The notes under the pieces are model-generated. The model saw only the letters and a program-made list of their open reading frames with translations, searched no databases and was not told where the DNA came from. From assembly GCA_963926475.1 (NCBI GenBank), contig CAWUXE010000009.1:1-64000 (forward strand): 64,000 nucleotides of DNA, given 5' to 3'. This document shows positions 26,823 through 36,254 of the stretch, one piece after another. Position numbers and translations under genes: made by a program. Within the stretch, counting starts at the first letter, position 1, and each line of letters begins with the position of its first letter. The DNA is from UBA2040 sp002384725 (GTDB taxonomy: Bacteria > Bacteroidota > Bacteroidia > Flavobacteriales_D > Crocinitomicaceae).

Positions 26823-27458
26823 ATGATGAAAATGACAAAAGTAATACTCGGAATAATATTGTTGCTGATTTGCGCTCCAACTTTTGGGCAAGAAGAATCT
26901 GCAATAAAATTAGAAATTGGCATGAAAGCGCCGTTGACTGAACTTCGTCTTTTAGACCTAAAGAATGAATACAAATCATTAAAAGAAGAAAAGAAATCGA
27001 ATGGTCTTATCGTAGTTTTTTCATGTAATACTTGTCCATTTGTTGTCGGTAGCAATAAATTTGAAGGTTGGGAAAAAGACTATAACGATTTAGCTATGTT
27101 AGCGGCAAAACACGACATCGGATTCATTTTGGTTAATTCGAACGAAGCAAAAAGAGATGGTGATGATTCTCAAAAGGAGATGATTGCCCACGCAGCGGAA
27201 TTGGAGTATATGATGCCTTATCTTATCGATGCTAACTCAACTATGGCAAACGCATTTGGTGCCAAAACAACACCGCATGTTTTTATGTTTGATGGAACGA
27301 TGAAATTGAATTACAAAGGTTCAATCGATAATTCGTGGGACAACAAAAAAGAAGTCCTCGTTCCTTATTTACAGCAAGCTATTCTTCAATCCATTCAAGG
27401 ACAAGAAATTTCTTATCCTGAAACGGCACCGAAAGGTTGCTCAATAAAACGTCAATAA
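26823..27458 (+). CDS. Secreted/periplasmic thioredoxin-fold protein (redoxin)
   Basis: The protein has 211 residues. A signal peptide (MTKVILGIILLLICAPTFGQ) precedes a TlpA/AhpC-type thioredoxin fold: IGMKAPLTELRLLDLKNE, a CxxC in VVFSCNTCPFVV (C68, C71), and TTPHVFMF with the cis-Pro. CNTCPFV is the form found in a subgroup of Bacteroidota periplasmic redoxins. It lies 3 nt upstream of a cysteine-containing secreted protease and shares its operon. A role in the thiol state of exported proteins, possibly that protease, is therefore an inference. Confidence 0.85.
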   Translation: MMKMTKVILGIILLLICAPTFGQEESAIKLEIGMKAPLTELRLLDLKNEYKSLKEEKKSNGLIVVFSCNTCPFVVGSNKFEGWEKDYNDLAMLAAKHDIGFILVNSNEAKRDGDDSQKEMIAHAAELEYMMPYLIDANSTMANAFGAKTTPHVFMFDGTMKLNYKGSIDNSWDNKKEVLVPYLQQAILQSIQGQEISYPETAPKGCSIKRQ

Positions 27459-27461
27459 TTG

Positions 27462-29753
27462 ATGCTTAAATATACCGTTTTTTTTACAGCAACTCTGTTT
27501 ATTTGGAGTTCCGCTTTTGGACAAACAGACCAAACTAAACTTCCGCAGAATAGGAAGTCGAAAATACCTATCTGCAATGCTATTTACACCGCAGAAAAGG
27601 TTGACAACGAAGCGGAAATAATAGCTTCGGAAGAAAATCGTGCCTTAGAAGGGGATAAAATGATGCGCTTCGGGAAGGAATTGGATATCAACTTGAATTT
27701 TAAAGAGATGGCCCAAGTTTCTATTTTACCGAACGGAAGAAAAATTTACCAATTGGGTATCGCCTGTCAAACGGCAAAATCGATTAACCTTATTTTGAGT
27801 GATTTTCATCTGGCCGAAGGAGCCAATTTGTTTTTAACCGATCGATATTCCAATAATTTTATTGGTGCGTATACTGCGGCAAATAACAATGATGCGGGCG
27901 TAATTGGTACAGAGTTGCTGAAAACTGAATCTGTTATTCTGGTTTTGGACGAGCCTAATATCGCCACAGAGCCATCACATTTCAATATCACTACAATTGT
28001 TCACGGGTTTGAAGATTTAGATATTCTTGTCAAAGGATTGAACACTTCGGGAGATTGTAATTACGACGTAAATTGTCCAGAAGGATTAGGATACGAGCAA
28101 CAACGAAACTCAGTAGCCATGATGGTAAACGGTGGAGGTTTTTGTACTGGATCATTGGTAAATAATACCTCAGGAACAATAAAACCTTACTTTTTATCTG
28201 CTCGTCACTGTGGAACGAATCCAACCAATTGGGTATTTCGCTTTCGTTGGGAATCACCATCAAGTGGAATTTCATGCGGAACAACAGGTGTGTCAGTGGA
28301 TGGACCATCCAATATGAATGTCAATGGTGGTGTTCTTACCGCTACTAATTCTACTTCCGATTTTGTTTTGGTTCGCTTAAATACAGCCCCAAATCCAGCT
28401 TGGGGGGTTTTCTATAATGGTTGGGACAACTCAGACTCCTTGACAGCAACGAAAGGAATAGGCATACATCATCCAGATGGAGACATTAAGAAAATAAGCA
28501 TTGAAAATGAGGCGCTTAGCCAGCAAACAATCAATTTCCAAAGCGCCCAAAACAGAACGTGGCGCATTGCCAATTGGGATGTTGGAGTCACAGAACCTGG
28601 ATCTTCTGGTTCCCCCCTTTTCAACCAAGAAAAAAGATTAATTGGTGTTTTATCGGGTGGAACTGCGGCTTGCAGCGGAACAAACGACAACAACGAACCT
28701 GACTTTTACGGCCGTTTTGGTTATGCTTGGGACAATTCAACTAGCGCGAGCGGACGTTTGAACGATTGGTTAGATTCGACAGGAACAGGCGCTACTGTTA
28801 TTGACGGAGTTGATCCATTTATCGGGAATGACCTAGTAGATGCCTCTTTGACGACACTCGCCGGGTTTCCCCCGTCCAATTGCGATAGCTTGGCGACACC
28901 ACAATTTTCACTATTGAATAGTGGAACGAACGTACTAACGACAGTTCAATTGACGTATGGATTTGTAGGAGGAACACCTCAAAATTATACCTGGACAGGA
29001 AATTTAGCTACTTACGGGCAAGCTTTGATCGTATTACCATCAATTGTAGTTCCAATCGGTACATCCACGTTTGAAGTGAACGTGATTTCCGCAAATGGCG
29101 CAGTAGATTTGGATATTTCAAACAACGTTTTGAACAAACCTGTTTACCGCACCCCTAGTGATTTTACAGCATTACTCTCCATAGATTATGATTGCTATGC
29201 AAGTGAAACGACTTGGGAGGTTAGAAATTCAGCGGGTATTGCCGTTTATTCAGGAGGTCCATTCGAAGATGATACACAAGGTACGGTCAACTATGATTTG
29301 TGCTTAGCTTTTGGTTGCTATGACATGATCATACGAGATTCTTATGGAGATGGGTTGTCAGGTTGTTCAGCTGGAGCTGGTGGAAATGGTTCGTATAAAT
29401 TGACGCTTAACGCGACAAACGAAACTCTTGCTGAATTGTTGGAAGCGGACGCCAATTTCGGTATGGAAAGCATCAAAGAATTTTGTTCCCCCCCTTTGGG
29501 AATCAGTGAAATTAATTTGAAGAATTTAATCACTCTTTACCCAAATCCAGGAGCAAGTGCATTGAACATCAAATCGAAAGAGTTGAAGCTTCAGTCGGTT
29601 CATATTTATTCGCTTACAGGAAAAGAGGTAATGAATGTTTCTGTTTCAGGAAACGATGTTGAATTAAATACAACAGATTTGCCTGCTTCGTTTTACTTGG
29701 TGAAAATCGCAACTGACAAAGGAGAATTGAACCAGAGATGGATCAAACAATAA
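27462..29753 (+). CDS. Secreted trypsin-like (lysyl endopeptidase-like) serine protease with T9SS sorting domain
   Basis: Start chosen at the ATG 27462 (763 residues): MLKYTVFFTATLFIWSSAFGQ is a signal peptide. A ~170-residue propeptide is followed by a chymotrypsin-fold domain beginning near GDCNYDVNCPEG. Its triad is H249 in LSARHCG, D300 in SDFVLVRL and S382 in PGSSGSPLF. GFCTGSLVNN and WDVGVTEPGSSGSPLF match the Lys-C (Achromobacter/Lysobacter lysyl endopeptidase) group. Further beta domains follow, then a type A T9SS sorting domain (YPNPGAS...GELNQRWIKQ). It is second in an operon with the redoxin. Confidence 0.9.
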   Translation: MLKYTVFFTATLFIWSSAFGQTDQTKLPQNRKSKIPICNAIYTAEKVDNEAEIIASEENRALEGDKMMRFGKELDINLNFKEMAQVSILPNGRKIYQLGIACQTAKSINLILSDFHLAEGANLFLTDRYSNNFIGAYTAANNNDAGVIGTELLKTESVILVLDEPNIATEPSHFNITTIVHGFEDLDILVKGLNTSGDCNYDVNCPEGLGYEQQRNSVAMMVNGGGFCTGSLVNNTSGTIKPYFLSARHCGTNPTNWVFRFRWESPSSGISCGTTGVSVDGPSNMNVNGGVLTATNSTSDFVLVRLNTAPNPAWGVFYNGWDNSDSLTATKGIGIHHPDGDIKKISIENEALSQQTINFQSAQNRTWRIANWDVGVTEPGSSGSPLFNQEKRLIGVLSGGTAACSGTNDNNEPDFYGRFGYAWDNSTSASGRLNDWLDSTGTGATVIDGVDPFIGNDLVDASLTTLAGFPPSNCDSLATPQFSLLNSGTNVLTTVQLTYGFVGGTPQNYTWTGNLATYGQALIVLPSIVVPIGTSTFEVNVISANGAVDLDISNNVLNKPVYRTPSDFTALLSIDYDCYASETTWEVRNSAGIAVYSGGPFEDDTQGTVNYDLCLAFGCYDMIIRDSYGDGLSGCSAGAGGNGSYKLTLNATNETLAELLEADANFGMESIKEFCSPPLGISEINLKNLITLYPNPGASALNIKSKELKLQSVHIYSLTGKEVMNVSVSGNDVELNTTDLPASFYLVKIATDKGELNQRWIKQ

Positions 29754-29772
29754 TCGATATTTTTTGAAAATC

Positions 29773-29807
29773 TGAGTTTTGGGTGAATTGCCATTCACCC
29801 GGACTCA
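29773..29807. terminator. Bidirectional terminator between convergent protease and ALDH8-type genes
   Basis: GGGTGAAT-TGCC-ATTCACCC (29781-29800) is a perfect 8-bp stem, extended by TGAGT/ACTCA beyond a small internal loop. T-rich sequence follows on the + strand (ACTTTCTTT) and on the minus strand. Confidence 0.65.
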
Positions 29808-29833
29808 ACTTTCTTTCACCTTGATCCCGTTTT

Positions 29834-31285
29834 TTAAAGTGTCTTGCTCTTAACGAAGATGTTTTTCGGTTCGGTGAAGAATCTTAGTGCTTCCCATCCC
29901 CCTTCGCGTCCAACTCCTGAAGCTTTAACGCCGCCAAAAGGTGTGCGCAAATCGCGAACCAACCAATCGTTGACCCATACAATTCCGGCTTCCAAACTGT
30001 CCGCTACGCGATGCGCTCTTTGTAAATGTTGGGTCCAAACTGTGGCGCTCAATCCGTATTGTGTTGAATTTGCCATCATCAGCACTTCTTCTTCCGTATC
30101 GAAAGGGGTGATTGTCACCACAGGGCCAAAAATTTCTTCCTGATTGGTTCTACAATCGAACTCCAATCCCTCAATGATAGTTGGTGCCAAATAATAGCCG
30201 TTTTCATGTGGTGCAGGCAAATTGACTTGCTTTCCTCCTGTCAAAACTGTTCCGCCTTCTTCTTTGGCTAATTCAACATATGACAGCACTTTTTCCATAT
30301 GCGGTTTTGAAACTACGGCGCCCATCTGAGCATTGGGGTCCTCAGGGAAAGAGACACGCATTTTCGAAATTTTAGCAACGAAAACTTCTTTAAATTTCTC
30401 GTAAATAGGTCTTTCGATAAAAATTCGAGAGCCGCACAAACAAATTTGACCTTGATTGGCAAAACTGGAGCGAATGGTTGTTTTCAGCATCTCATCAAAG
30501 TCGCAATCTGCAAAAATAATGTTCGGGTTTTTCCCGCCCAATTCCAACGAAAGTTTCTTGAACATTGGAGCTGCTGTTCTTGCGATATATTCTCCTGTAG
30601 CTGTCCCCCCTGTGAAAGAAATTGCCTTAATCTTTTTGTGTTTTACAATTGCATCACCTGCTCCACCGCCGAGTCCGTGCACGATATTTAAAACTCCTGC
30701 CGGCATTCCCGCTTCTTGGCAAACTTGTCCCAATAAGAATGCGGTGTAGGGTGTTACTTCTGAAGGTTTTGCAATCACGCAATTTCCAGCAGCTAGAGCG
30801 GGCGCAATTTTCCATGAGAACAAATACAAGGGCAAATTCCAAGGAGAAATACAACCTACTATTCCGATTGGTTTTCGGGTCGTATAATTGAATCCAACGC
30901 CTTCCATGTAATGCGATTCATTCGCAAAATGACGAACGGCCGAAGCAAAAAATGAAAAATTCGAAACAGCTCTTGGAATATCCACGTGGGATGCGAGAGA
31001 AACGGGTTTTCCATTATCCTTGGACTCTGCTTTTGCAAATTCCTCCATTCGGTTTTCAATCCCATCAGCCACTTTTTGCATGATTTTACCACGCTCTTCA
31101 GCCGGCATATTCGACCAAATTGGAAAAGCTTTTTCGGCAGCTTCGACTGCTTTTTCCACATCTGAAGCATCCGAATCTGGAATCAAAGAATAAACCTGAC
31201 CCGTTGATGGTTCATAATTGTCGATGTATTTCCCATTGTTCGGTGCTTGAAATTCACCATTTATGAAATTGCTCAGTTTTTCCAT
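29834..31285 (-). CDS. ALDH8-type aldehyde dehydrogenase (2-aminomuconate/hydroxymuconate semialdehyde dehydrogenase)
   Basis: The ATG at 31285 gives 483 residues. Catalytic residues are E248 in LELGGKNPN and C282 in NQGQICLCGSRI. The GQICLC context, with RAVSNFSFFASAVRH and RDLRTPFGGVKASGVGREGG, points to the ALDH8A1/AmnC group, which acts on 2-aminomuconate semialdehyde in the kynurenine branch of tryptophan breakdown or on hydroxymuconate semialdehyde. No other genes of that pathway are adjacent. Two -7 boxes lie upstream; the nearer one (31289-31296) ends 3 nt before the ATG, and the farther one (31308-31315) would leave a ~20-nt leader. Confidence 0.88.
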   Translation of the reverse strand: MEKLSNFINGEFQAPNNGKYIDNYEPSTGQVYSLIPDSDASDVEKAVEAAEKAFPIWSNMPAEERGKIMQKVADGIENRMEEFAKAESKDNGKPVSLASHVDIPRAVSNFSFFASAVRHFANESHYMEGVGFNYTTRKPIGIVGCISPWNLPLYLFSWKIAPALAAGNCVIAKPSEVTPYTAFLLGQVCQEAGMPAGVLNIVHGLGGGAGDAIVKHKKIKAISFTGGTATGEYIARTAAPMFKKLSLELGGKNPNIIFADCDFDEMLKTTIRSSFANQGQICLCGSRIFIERPIYEKFKEVFVAKISKMRVSFPEDPNAQMGAVVSKPHMEKVLSYVELAKEEGGTVLTGGKQVNLPAPHENGYYLAPTIIEGLEFDCRTNQEEIFGPVVTITPFDTEEEVLMMANSTQYGLSATVWTQHLQRAHRVADSLEAGIVWVNDWLVRDLRTPFGGVKASGVGREGGWEALRFFTEPKNIFVKSKTL

Positions 31286-31288
31286 TTG

Positions 31289-31315
31289 CAAATATATTTC
31301 TAGAAGCCAAAGATA
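31289..31315 (-). promoter_or_regulatory. Two tandem -7 boxes before the ALDH8-type gene
   Basis: On the minus strand TATCTTTG (31308-31315) and TATATTTG (31289-31296) both match TAnnTTTG. The first predicts a short leader; the second would put the transcription start at about the ATG. Confidence 0.5.
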
Positions 31316-31424
31316 GTTATTTCGAAATCACGATTATTGATAAGAGGATTTGATTCGTAAAAATCGTGTTGCTAAATGGATTTATGTGAATAAGGTGTGA
31401 AATCGCACCATACTTTATACTTTT

Positions 31425-31456
31425 TGAACGCTGATGACGCAGATTTCACAAGATTT
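31425..31456. repeat. Degenerate copy of an interspersed Bacteroidota repeat (GCTGATGACGCAGATTT type)
   Basis: TGAACGCTGATGACGCAGAT followed by a decayed second CAAGATTT unit resembles the short 'acgctgat-acgcagattt' repeats seen between genes in many environmental Bacteroidota. It is a single copy here, next to a small GGTGTG-AAAT-CGCACC hairpin (31394-31409). Confidence 0.35.
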
Positions 31457-31471
31457 CCCTGTATATGTCTG

Positions 31472-32140
31472 CTAAATGTAGGTCTTCTTTTTTTGTAATC
31501 GGGTGATGTCTTTCATCATTTGACTCACCTCGTCTGGTTTCGTTCCGTTGTAGTATCCTCGAATTCTTCGTTTTTTATCAATCAAGACAAAATTGTCGGT
31601 ATGAATAAAGTCGCTTCCACCATCACCTTGCTTTTTAACTTCAGCTGGTTTCAAAAGAAAAAAGGATCTTCTGGCCAAATTGTAAAGTTTATTTTTGTCT
31701 CCAGTCAACAGTTGCCATTGCGGTAATTCTGCTCCTAAAAATTCCGCGTGTTTTCTCATCTGAGCCACTGTATCTACTTCTGGATAACAGGTAAAACTGA
31801 GAATAACCACATCGTTTTCACCCTTGAACGCTTTTTGCACACGTCTCATTTGCTCATTCATCTTTGGACAAATGGAACCACATGTCGTGAAAAAGTACTC
31901 CGCTACCCAAATCTTATTCTTAATGTCTTTTGAGGAAAGTAGTGCGCTATCTTGATTCAAAAATTTAAAATCCCCTATCCGATGATCAAATCCTTTGCGA
32001 AGAAGATCTTGATCGACCAAAGAATCATTAACATCCACTGGATTGATAACGGGTAAGGGTTTTTCATCGGGTTTTAAATAAAAATATCCAACAGGAATTG
32101 CGATAACAAAAATGCCGATGAGCCAGAGATAACCTTTCAT
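31472..32140 (-). CDS. Sco1/SenC-type copper chaperone
   Basis: The protein has 222 residues with one N-terminal membrane anchor (LWLIGIFVIAIPVGYFYL) and a periplasmic thioredoxin fold. The copper-binding residues are C87 and C91 in TTCGSICPKMN and H180 in FIHTDNFVLID, the full Sco set. These proteins deliver copper to the CuA site of cytochrome c oxidase. RIGDFKFLNQDS corresponds to the beta-hairpin before the fold. The gene is monocistronic. A consensus -7 box ends 4 nt before the ATG, so the transcript may be leaderless. No oxidase genes are nearby. Confidence 0.92.
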   Translation of the reverse strand: MKGYLWLIGIFVIAIPVGYFYLKPDEKPLPVINPVDVNDSLVDQDLLRKGFDHRIGDFKFLNQDSALLSSKDIKNKIWVAEYFFTTCGSICPKMNEQMRRVQKAFKGENDVVILSFTCYPEVDTVAQMRKHAEFLGAELPQWQLLTGDKNKLYNLARRSFFLLKPAEVKKQGDGGSDFIHTDNFVLIDKKRRIRGYYNGTKPDEVSQMMKDITRLQKKKTYI

Positions 32141-32144
32141 GGTG

Positions 32145-32152
32145 CAAATTTA
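32145..32152 (-). promoter_or_regulatory. Promoter -7 box of the Sco gene (possibly leaderless)
   Basis: TAAATTTG on the minus strand, followed by CACC and the ATG at 32140. Confidence 0.5.
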
Positions 32153-32234
32153 CATGATTTCTGACGGGGAAAATCTGAAAAAAACAAAAAAGAATCATCA
32201 ATTAGTAGTGCGGCCGATAAGTTGGAATTATCAT

Positions 32235-32242
32235 TAAATTTG
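32235..32242 (+). promoter_or_regulatory. Promoter -7 box of the M42 peptidase gene
   Basis: TAAATTTG on the + strand, 18 nt before the ATG at 32261. It lies within the open frame that starts at 32222 and so favours the 32261 start. Confidence 0.5.
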
Positions 32243-32260
32243 AAGTATAAAATCGAAAAA

Positions 32261-33304
32261 ATGAATACAACCCTCTTAGCTGAAATTTGCAAAACACCAG
32301 GCGCCCCTGGATTCGAAGAAAAAGTGCGTCAATTGGTCCTGAAAGAAATCAAAGGATATGTAGACGAAGTGGAAATCGACAATTTGGGGAATGTGTACGC
32401 TATAAAAAGAGGAAAGTCAGACAAACGAGTAATGGTTGGAGCACACATGGACGAAATCGGTTTTATCGTAACGCATATAGACGACAACGGTTTTATTCGC
32501 TTTCATACTTTGGGTGGTTTTGACCCGAAAACCCTCACTGCCCAGCGTGTCATTCTTCATGGCAAAAAAGATATAATTGGCGTTATGGCAAGCAAGCCAA
32601 TACATGTGATGACAGCGGATGAAAAAAATAAAGTCGCTAAGCTTTCCGATTATTTCATCGATACTGGAATGCCGGTAAAAGAAGTTAAAAAGCTAATTAC
32701 CATTGGAGATTCTATCACACGCGAAAGAGCATTCATAGAAATGGGAGAATGTGTAAATTCAAAGTCTTTGGACAACCGTTTGGCCGTTTTTATATTGATC
32801 GAAACTTTAAAAAACTTAAAAGGAAAAGAAATTCCACATGATTTGTATGCGGTATTTACAGTGCAAGAGGAAGTTGGGATTCGAGGGGCGAATGTGGCTA
32901 GTTTAAAAATCAAACCTGATTTCGGATTTGGATTAGATACAACCATTGCATTTGATTTACCGGGTGCGGCGGCCCACGAAAAAATCACGGAATTGGGCAA
33001 AGGAACTGCTATTAAAATTATGGATGCCAGCACGATTTGTGACACACGCATGGTTCGATATATGAAGAAAGTAGCCGACAAAAATAAAATCACTTGGCAA
33101 CCTGAAATACTTACGGCTGGCGGAACAGACACGGCAGGGATACAGAGAATGACAGAAGGTGGGTCTATCGCTGGGGCAATTTCAATCCCAACTAGACACC
33201 TACATCAAGTTATCGAAATGGCGCATAAGGAAGACATACAAGGTTCAATTGACTTGTTGACTGCTTGTGTTAAGGAAATGGATGAATTTTCTATGAAGTT
33301 CTAA
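32261..33304 (+). CDS. M42-family aminopeptidase (glutamyl aminopeptidase/TET type)
   Basis: A cytosolic dinuclear-metal aminopeptidase of 347 residues from the ATG at 32261. The metal and catalytic motifs are all present: VGAHMDEIGF (first His/Asp), SKSLDNRLAVF (bridging Asp), QEEVGIRGA (catalytic Glu pair), GLDTTIAFD (metal Asp) and RHLHQVIEMAHKEDI (last His). The family often forms dodecameric tetrahedral complexes and trims peptides after proteasome-like degradation. The alternative start 32222 precedes the promoter box and is rejected. The gene is transcribed alone. Confidence 0.93.
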   Translation: MNTTLLAEICKTPGAPGFEEKVRQLVLKEIKGYVDEVEIDNLGNVYAIKRGKSDKRVMVGAHMDEIGFIVTHIDDNGFIRFHTLGGFDPKTLTAQRVILHGKKDIIGVMASKPIHVMTADEKNKVAKLSDYFIDTGMPVKEVKKLITIGDSITRERAFIEMGECVNSKSLDNRLAVFILIETLKNLKGKEIPHDLYAVFTVQEEVGIRGANVASLKIKPDFGFGLDTTIAFDLPGAAAHEKITELGKGTAIKIMDASTICDTRMVRYMKKVADKNKITWQPEILTAGGTDTAGIQRMTEGGSIAGAISIPTRHLHQVIEMAHKEDIQGSIDLLTACVKEMDEFSMKF

Positions 33305-33413
33305 AATAGTCCAAATAGCATTCCAAGGCATTAGAACATTTTTTTTTGAAAGGTGTTATTATTAGGTATCTTGCCTGTGCAAATTTTTCGGCCACTATCT
33401 TTTTAGAACATAT

Positions 33414-35999
33414 ATGACAAAAATAATTACCCTTACGCTCGCTACATTCATTGGCTTTGTAGCTTTTGGTCAAAAACCAAATGATCGACTTATTCGCGAT
33501 TATTTCAAGAATAATACGACGAAAATTGACCTTCAAAAGTCAACGGCAAATGATATCCGATTAGATAGAAAAGTGGAAGACAAAAAGAATGGATTGACGC
33601 ATTTCTATGTTCAACAAACTCTGAATGGCTTACCCGTAATCAATTGTACGGCAGTACTTGTGAAAAAAAGGAATGTGCTTTTGATGTCAGGTAACCGTCT
33701 GATTTCTGGAGAAAAACAGCTTGTAGAAAAATCCAGCGCTGCAGCGGCAAACGAAATACTGTCTATCGTTTGGGAAGAAATTTCAAATGGAGAAACATTG
33801 ATCATTTCGAATTTAGAAAATGTTGAAGAGAATAAGTTCAAGGTAAACGATTCTCGTATTTCTGAAGTGGAAATCCCTATTCAATTGGCGTACTTTTACG
33901 ACGGTACATCCTTTCGATTGATTTATGAAACAAGCATGAAAGTGCCTGATCAAGATCATTGGTGGAACGTATATGCTGACGCTCAAACCGGAGAAATTCT
34001 TAAAAAAACGGATTGGGTCGTGTCTTGTACATTTGAAGGATGTAGTTCAGAAAAACATTTCAATTACAACGATTTAAAACACCCAGAAATGGGACATCAA
34101 TTGATGATGGCTCCCGCTCCACCGCCTCAAAATGATACGTATAACGTATTTGCTTTGCCAGTGGAAAGCCCAAATCACGGATCAAGATCTTTAGTTGTTG
34201 GTCCTTTCGATCCAGTTCCTTCACCTTTTGGATGGCATAATGTCAATGGAGCAGCAGGCAATGAATATTTAATTACTCGAGGAAATAACGTGTTTGCATC
34301 AGAAGACGCAAACGACGACAACATCCCTGGTTATTCGCCGAATGGTGGTTCACAATTGGTTTTTGATTTTCCGTATGCAGGAGGTGCACCAAGTTCATAC
34401 TTGGATGCCGCAATTACCAACTTGTTCTATATGAACAACATGATGCACGATATTTGGTACCGATATGGGTTCACCGAAGAGGCTGGAAACTTTCAAGACA
34501 ACAACTACGGCAATGGTGGATTGGATGATGATTATGTAAATGCAGATGCTCAAGATGGAAGTGGAACGAACAATGCTAATTTCTCTACCCCACCAGATGG
34601 AAGTAATCCGAGAATGCAAATGTTCATTTGGACGAACTCTGCAACTGCTGAATTACTAACGGTAAATTCTCCATCTTCTTTTGCTGGAAATTATACCTCA
34701 ACAATAGCGAGTTTCGCGCCTCAACCTCCCGTTATTCCTATCACACAAGATTTAATTTTGGTTAACAGCGGTGGTGCAGAACCTTTGGACGCTTGTAATA
34801 CCATCATCAATACAAGTGAAATAAGTGGAAAAATAGCAGTTGTGCGCAGAGGGTCTTGCACGTTTGCTGCCAAAGTTGAAGAATGTCAAGCGGCAGGAGC
34901 ACTTGCTGTGATTGTTGTAAATAATGTTGCTGGAACTCCTGTAACAATGGGAGGTAATTCTTCCATAGTGAACATCCCTGCGATAATGATTTCTCAAGCG
35001 AATGGTGAAGCTTTCATAACGGCAATCCAAAGTGGAACGGTAATAAATGGAAGTATTTCAGACCAGAATGCCTTGAATTCTACTGATAGCGATTTGGACA
35101 ACATGATCATTGCTCACGAGTATGGTCATGGTATTTCAAACCGCTTGACTGGTGGAGCAAATAACACGAGCTGTTTAGGAAACGATGATCAAATGGGTGA
35201 AGGATGGTCAGACTGGTTTGGCCTAATGATCACAATGGAAACAGGTGATTTAGGAAGTGACCGGAGAGGTGTTGGAACCTATGTTACGAGCGAAACTGTT
35301 CTTGGAACTGGAATACGTCCCGCACCATATAGCACTTCATTTTCTGAAAACAATTATACTTACGGAGCAACGAATAACTCAAGTATTTCCCGCCCGCACG
35401 GAATTGGATTTGTTTGGTGTACAATGCTTTGGGATTTGAACTGGGCGTTTATTAACCAATATGGATGGGATGCCAACACCGCAACAGGTGCTGGCGGAAA
35501 CAACATGGTGATGGAATTAGTGATGGAAGGAATGAAGTTGCAACCATGTGAGCCAGGAATGGTGGACGGAAGAGATGCTATTTTATTGGCAGACCAACTT
35601 TTGTATGCAGGAGCCAATGAATGTTTGATTTGGAGTGTTTTTGCAAAAAGAGGATTAGGTGTCAATGCGCAACAAGGTGATACCGATGATCGTTTCGACC
35701 AAGTTGAAAACTTTAGCGTTCCTTTGGCTTGTGTTGCAGGATTAGATGAATCTTTGTATTCGGCTCAATTGAATGTCTCCCCGAATCCTACGCAAGGAAA
35801 CGTGAGCATTTCATTTAGTGATAACTCTATGGTTTCAAGTGTTCGCGTTTTGGATATAAATGGACGTGAAGTATTGACGATAGACAACTCTGATGAGTCG
35901 ACTTTGAGTTTCGATATGTCGGTGTTTAAATCAGGGGTTTATTTTGTTGAAGTAACAAATGAAGAAGGATCTCAAACGAGAAAAATTATAAAAGAATAA
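33414..35999 (+). CDS. Secreted M36 (fungalysin-type) metallopeptidase with PA domain and T9SS sorting domain
   Basis: The protein has 861 residues. The signal peptide MTKIITLTLATFIGFVAFGQ is followed by an FTP/PepSY-like propeptide (~25-200), then the M36 catalytic domain with zinc motif HEYGH (H568, H572) and the downstream GEGWSDWFGL glutamate. A PA (protease-associated) domain is inserted before it (CNTIINTSEISGKIAVVRRG...). The C-terminus is a type A T9SS sorting domain (SPNPTQGNVSISF ... VYFVEVTNEEGS). It is probably exported as a zymogen that digests external protein. A -7-like TATCTTTT lies 10 nt before the ATG. A terminator follows. Confidence 0.93.
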   Translation: MTKIITLTLATFIGFVAFGQKPNDRLIRDYFKNNTTKIDLQKSTANDIRLDRKVEDKKNGLTHFYVQQTLNGLPVINCTAVLVKKRNVLLMSGNRLISGEKQLVEKSSAAAANEILSIVWEEISNGETLIISNLENVEENKFKVNDSRISEVEIPIQLAYFYDGTSFRLIYETSMKVPDQDHWWNVYADAQTGEILKKTDWVVSCTFEGCSSEKHFNYNDLKHPEMGHQLMMAPAPPPQNDTYNVFALPVESPNHGSRSLVVGPFDPVPSPFGWHNVNGAAGNEYLITRGNNVFASEDANDDNIPGYSPNGGSQLVFDFPYAGGAPSSYLDAAITNLFYMNNMMHDIWYRYGFTEEAGNFQDNNYGNGGLDDDYVNADAQDGSGTNNANFSTPPDGSNPRMQMFIWTNSATAELLTVNSPSSFAGNYTSTIASFAPQPPVIPITQDLILVNSGGAEPLDACNTIINTSEISGKIAVVRRGSCTFAAKVEECQAAGALAVIVVNNVAGTPVTMGGNSSIVNIPAIMISQANGEAFITAIQSGTVINGSISDQNALNSTDSDLDNMIIAHEYGHGISNRLTGGANNTSCLGNDDQMGEGWSDWFGLMITMETGDLGSDRRGVGTYVTSETVLGTGIRPAPYSTSFSENNYTYGATNNSSISRPHGIGFVWCTMLWDLNWAFINQYGWDANTATGAGGNNMVMELVMEGMKLQPCEPGMVDGRDAILLADQLLYAGANECLIWSVFAKRGLGVNAQQGDTDDRFDQVENFSVPLACVAGLDESLYSAQLNVSPNPTQGNVSISFSDNSMVSSVRVLDINGREVLTIDNSDESTLSFDMSVFKSGVYFVEVTNEEGSQTRKIIKE

Positions 36000-36027
36000 A
36001 TGTTTTTTGGCCGTTAGGCAACTATGA

Positions 36028-36065
36028 AAAAAAACGAGTGTCTGTAATCAGATGCTCGTTTTTTT
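36028..36065 (+). terminator. Intrinsic terminator of the M36 peptidase gene
   Basis: CGAGTGTCTG-TAAT-CAGATGCTCG (two G-U pairs) flanked by an A-tract and a 7-nt T-run. The rest of the gap to 36254 has two further small palindromes, TTGATT...AATCAA (36090-36106) and ACTTTGAA-T-TTCAAAGT (36111-36127), of no known role. Confidence 0.8.
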
Positions 36066-36242
36066 GTTGGGTATATTTCGATTAACAGCTTGATTTTCAG
36101 AATCAAATTCACTTTGAATTTCAAAGTCCATCTATAAACATCTATATATAAATATTTAAATTTTTATTCGGCAAAATTTTTCATTTCCAATCTTTAACCA
36201 TCTTTTAATTTCCCTGCTTACCACCAACCCAAAGAATCTTTT

Positions 36243-36250
36243 TACTTTTA
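36243..36250 (+). promoter_or_regulatory. Promoter -7 box of radA (possibly leaderless)
   Basis: TACTTTTA followed by ACCC and the ATG at 36255 (one mismatch to TAnnTTTG). Confidence 0.4.
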
Positions 36251-36254
36251 ACCC

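Noticed and set aside
32650..33132. Open frame of 160 codons on the minus strand
   Set aside because: Antisense to the M42 peptidase gene, which has all metal ligands.
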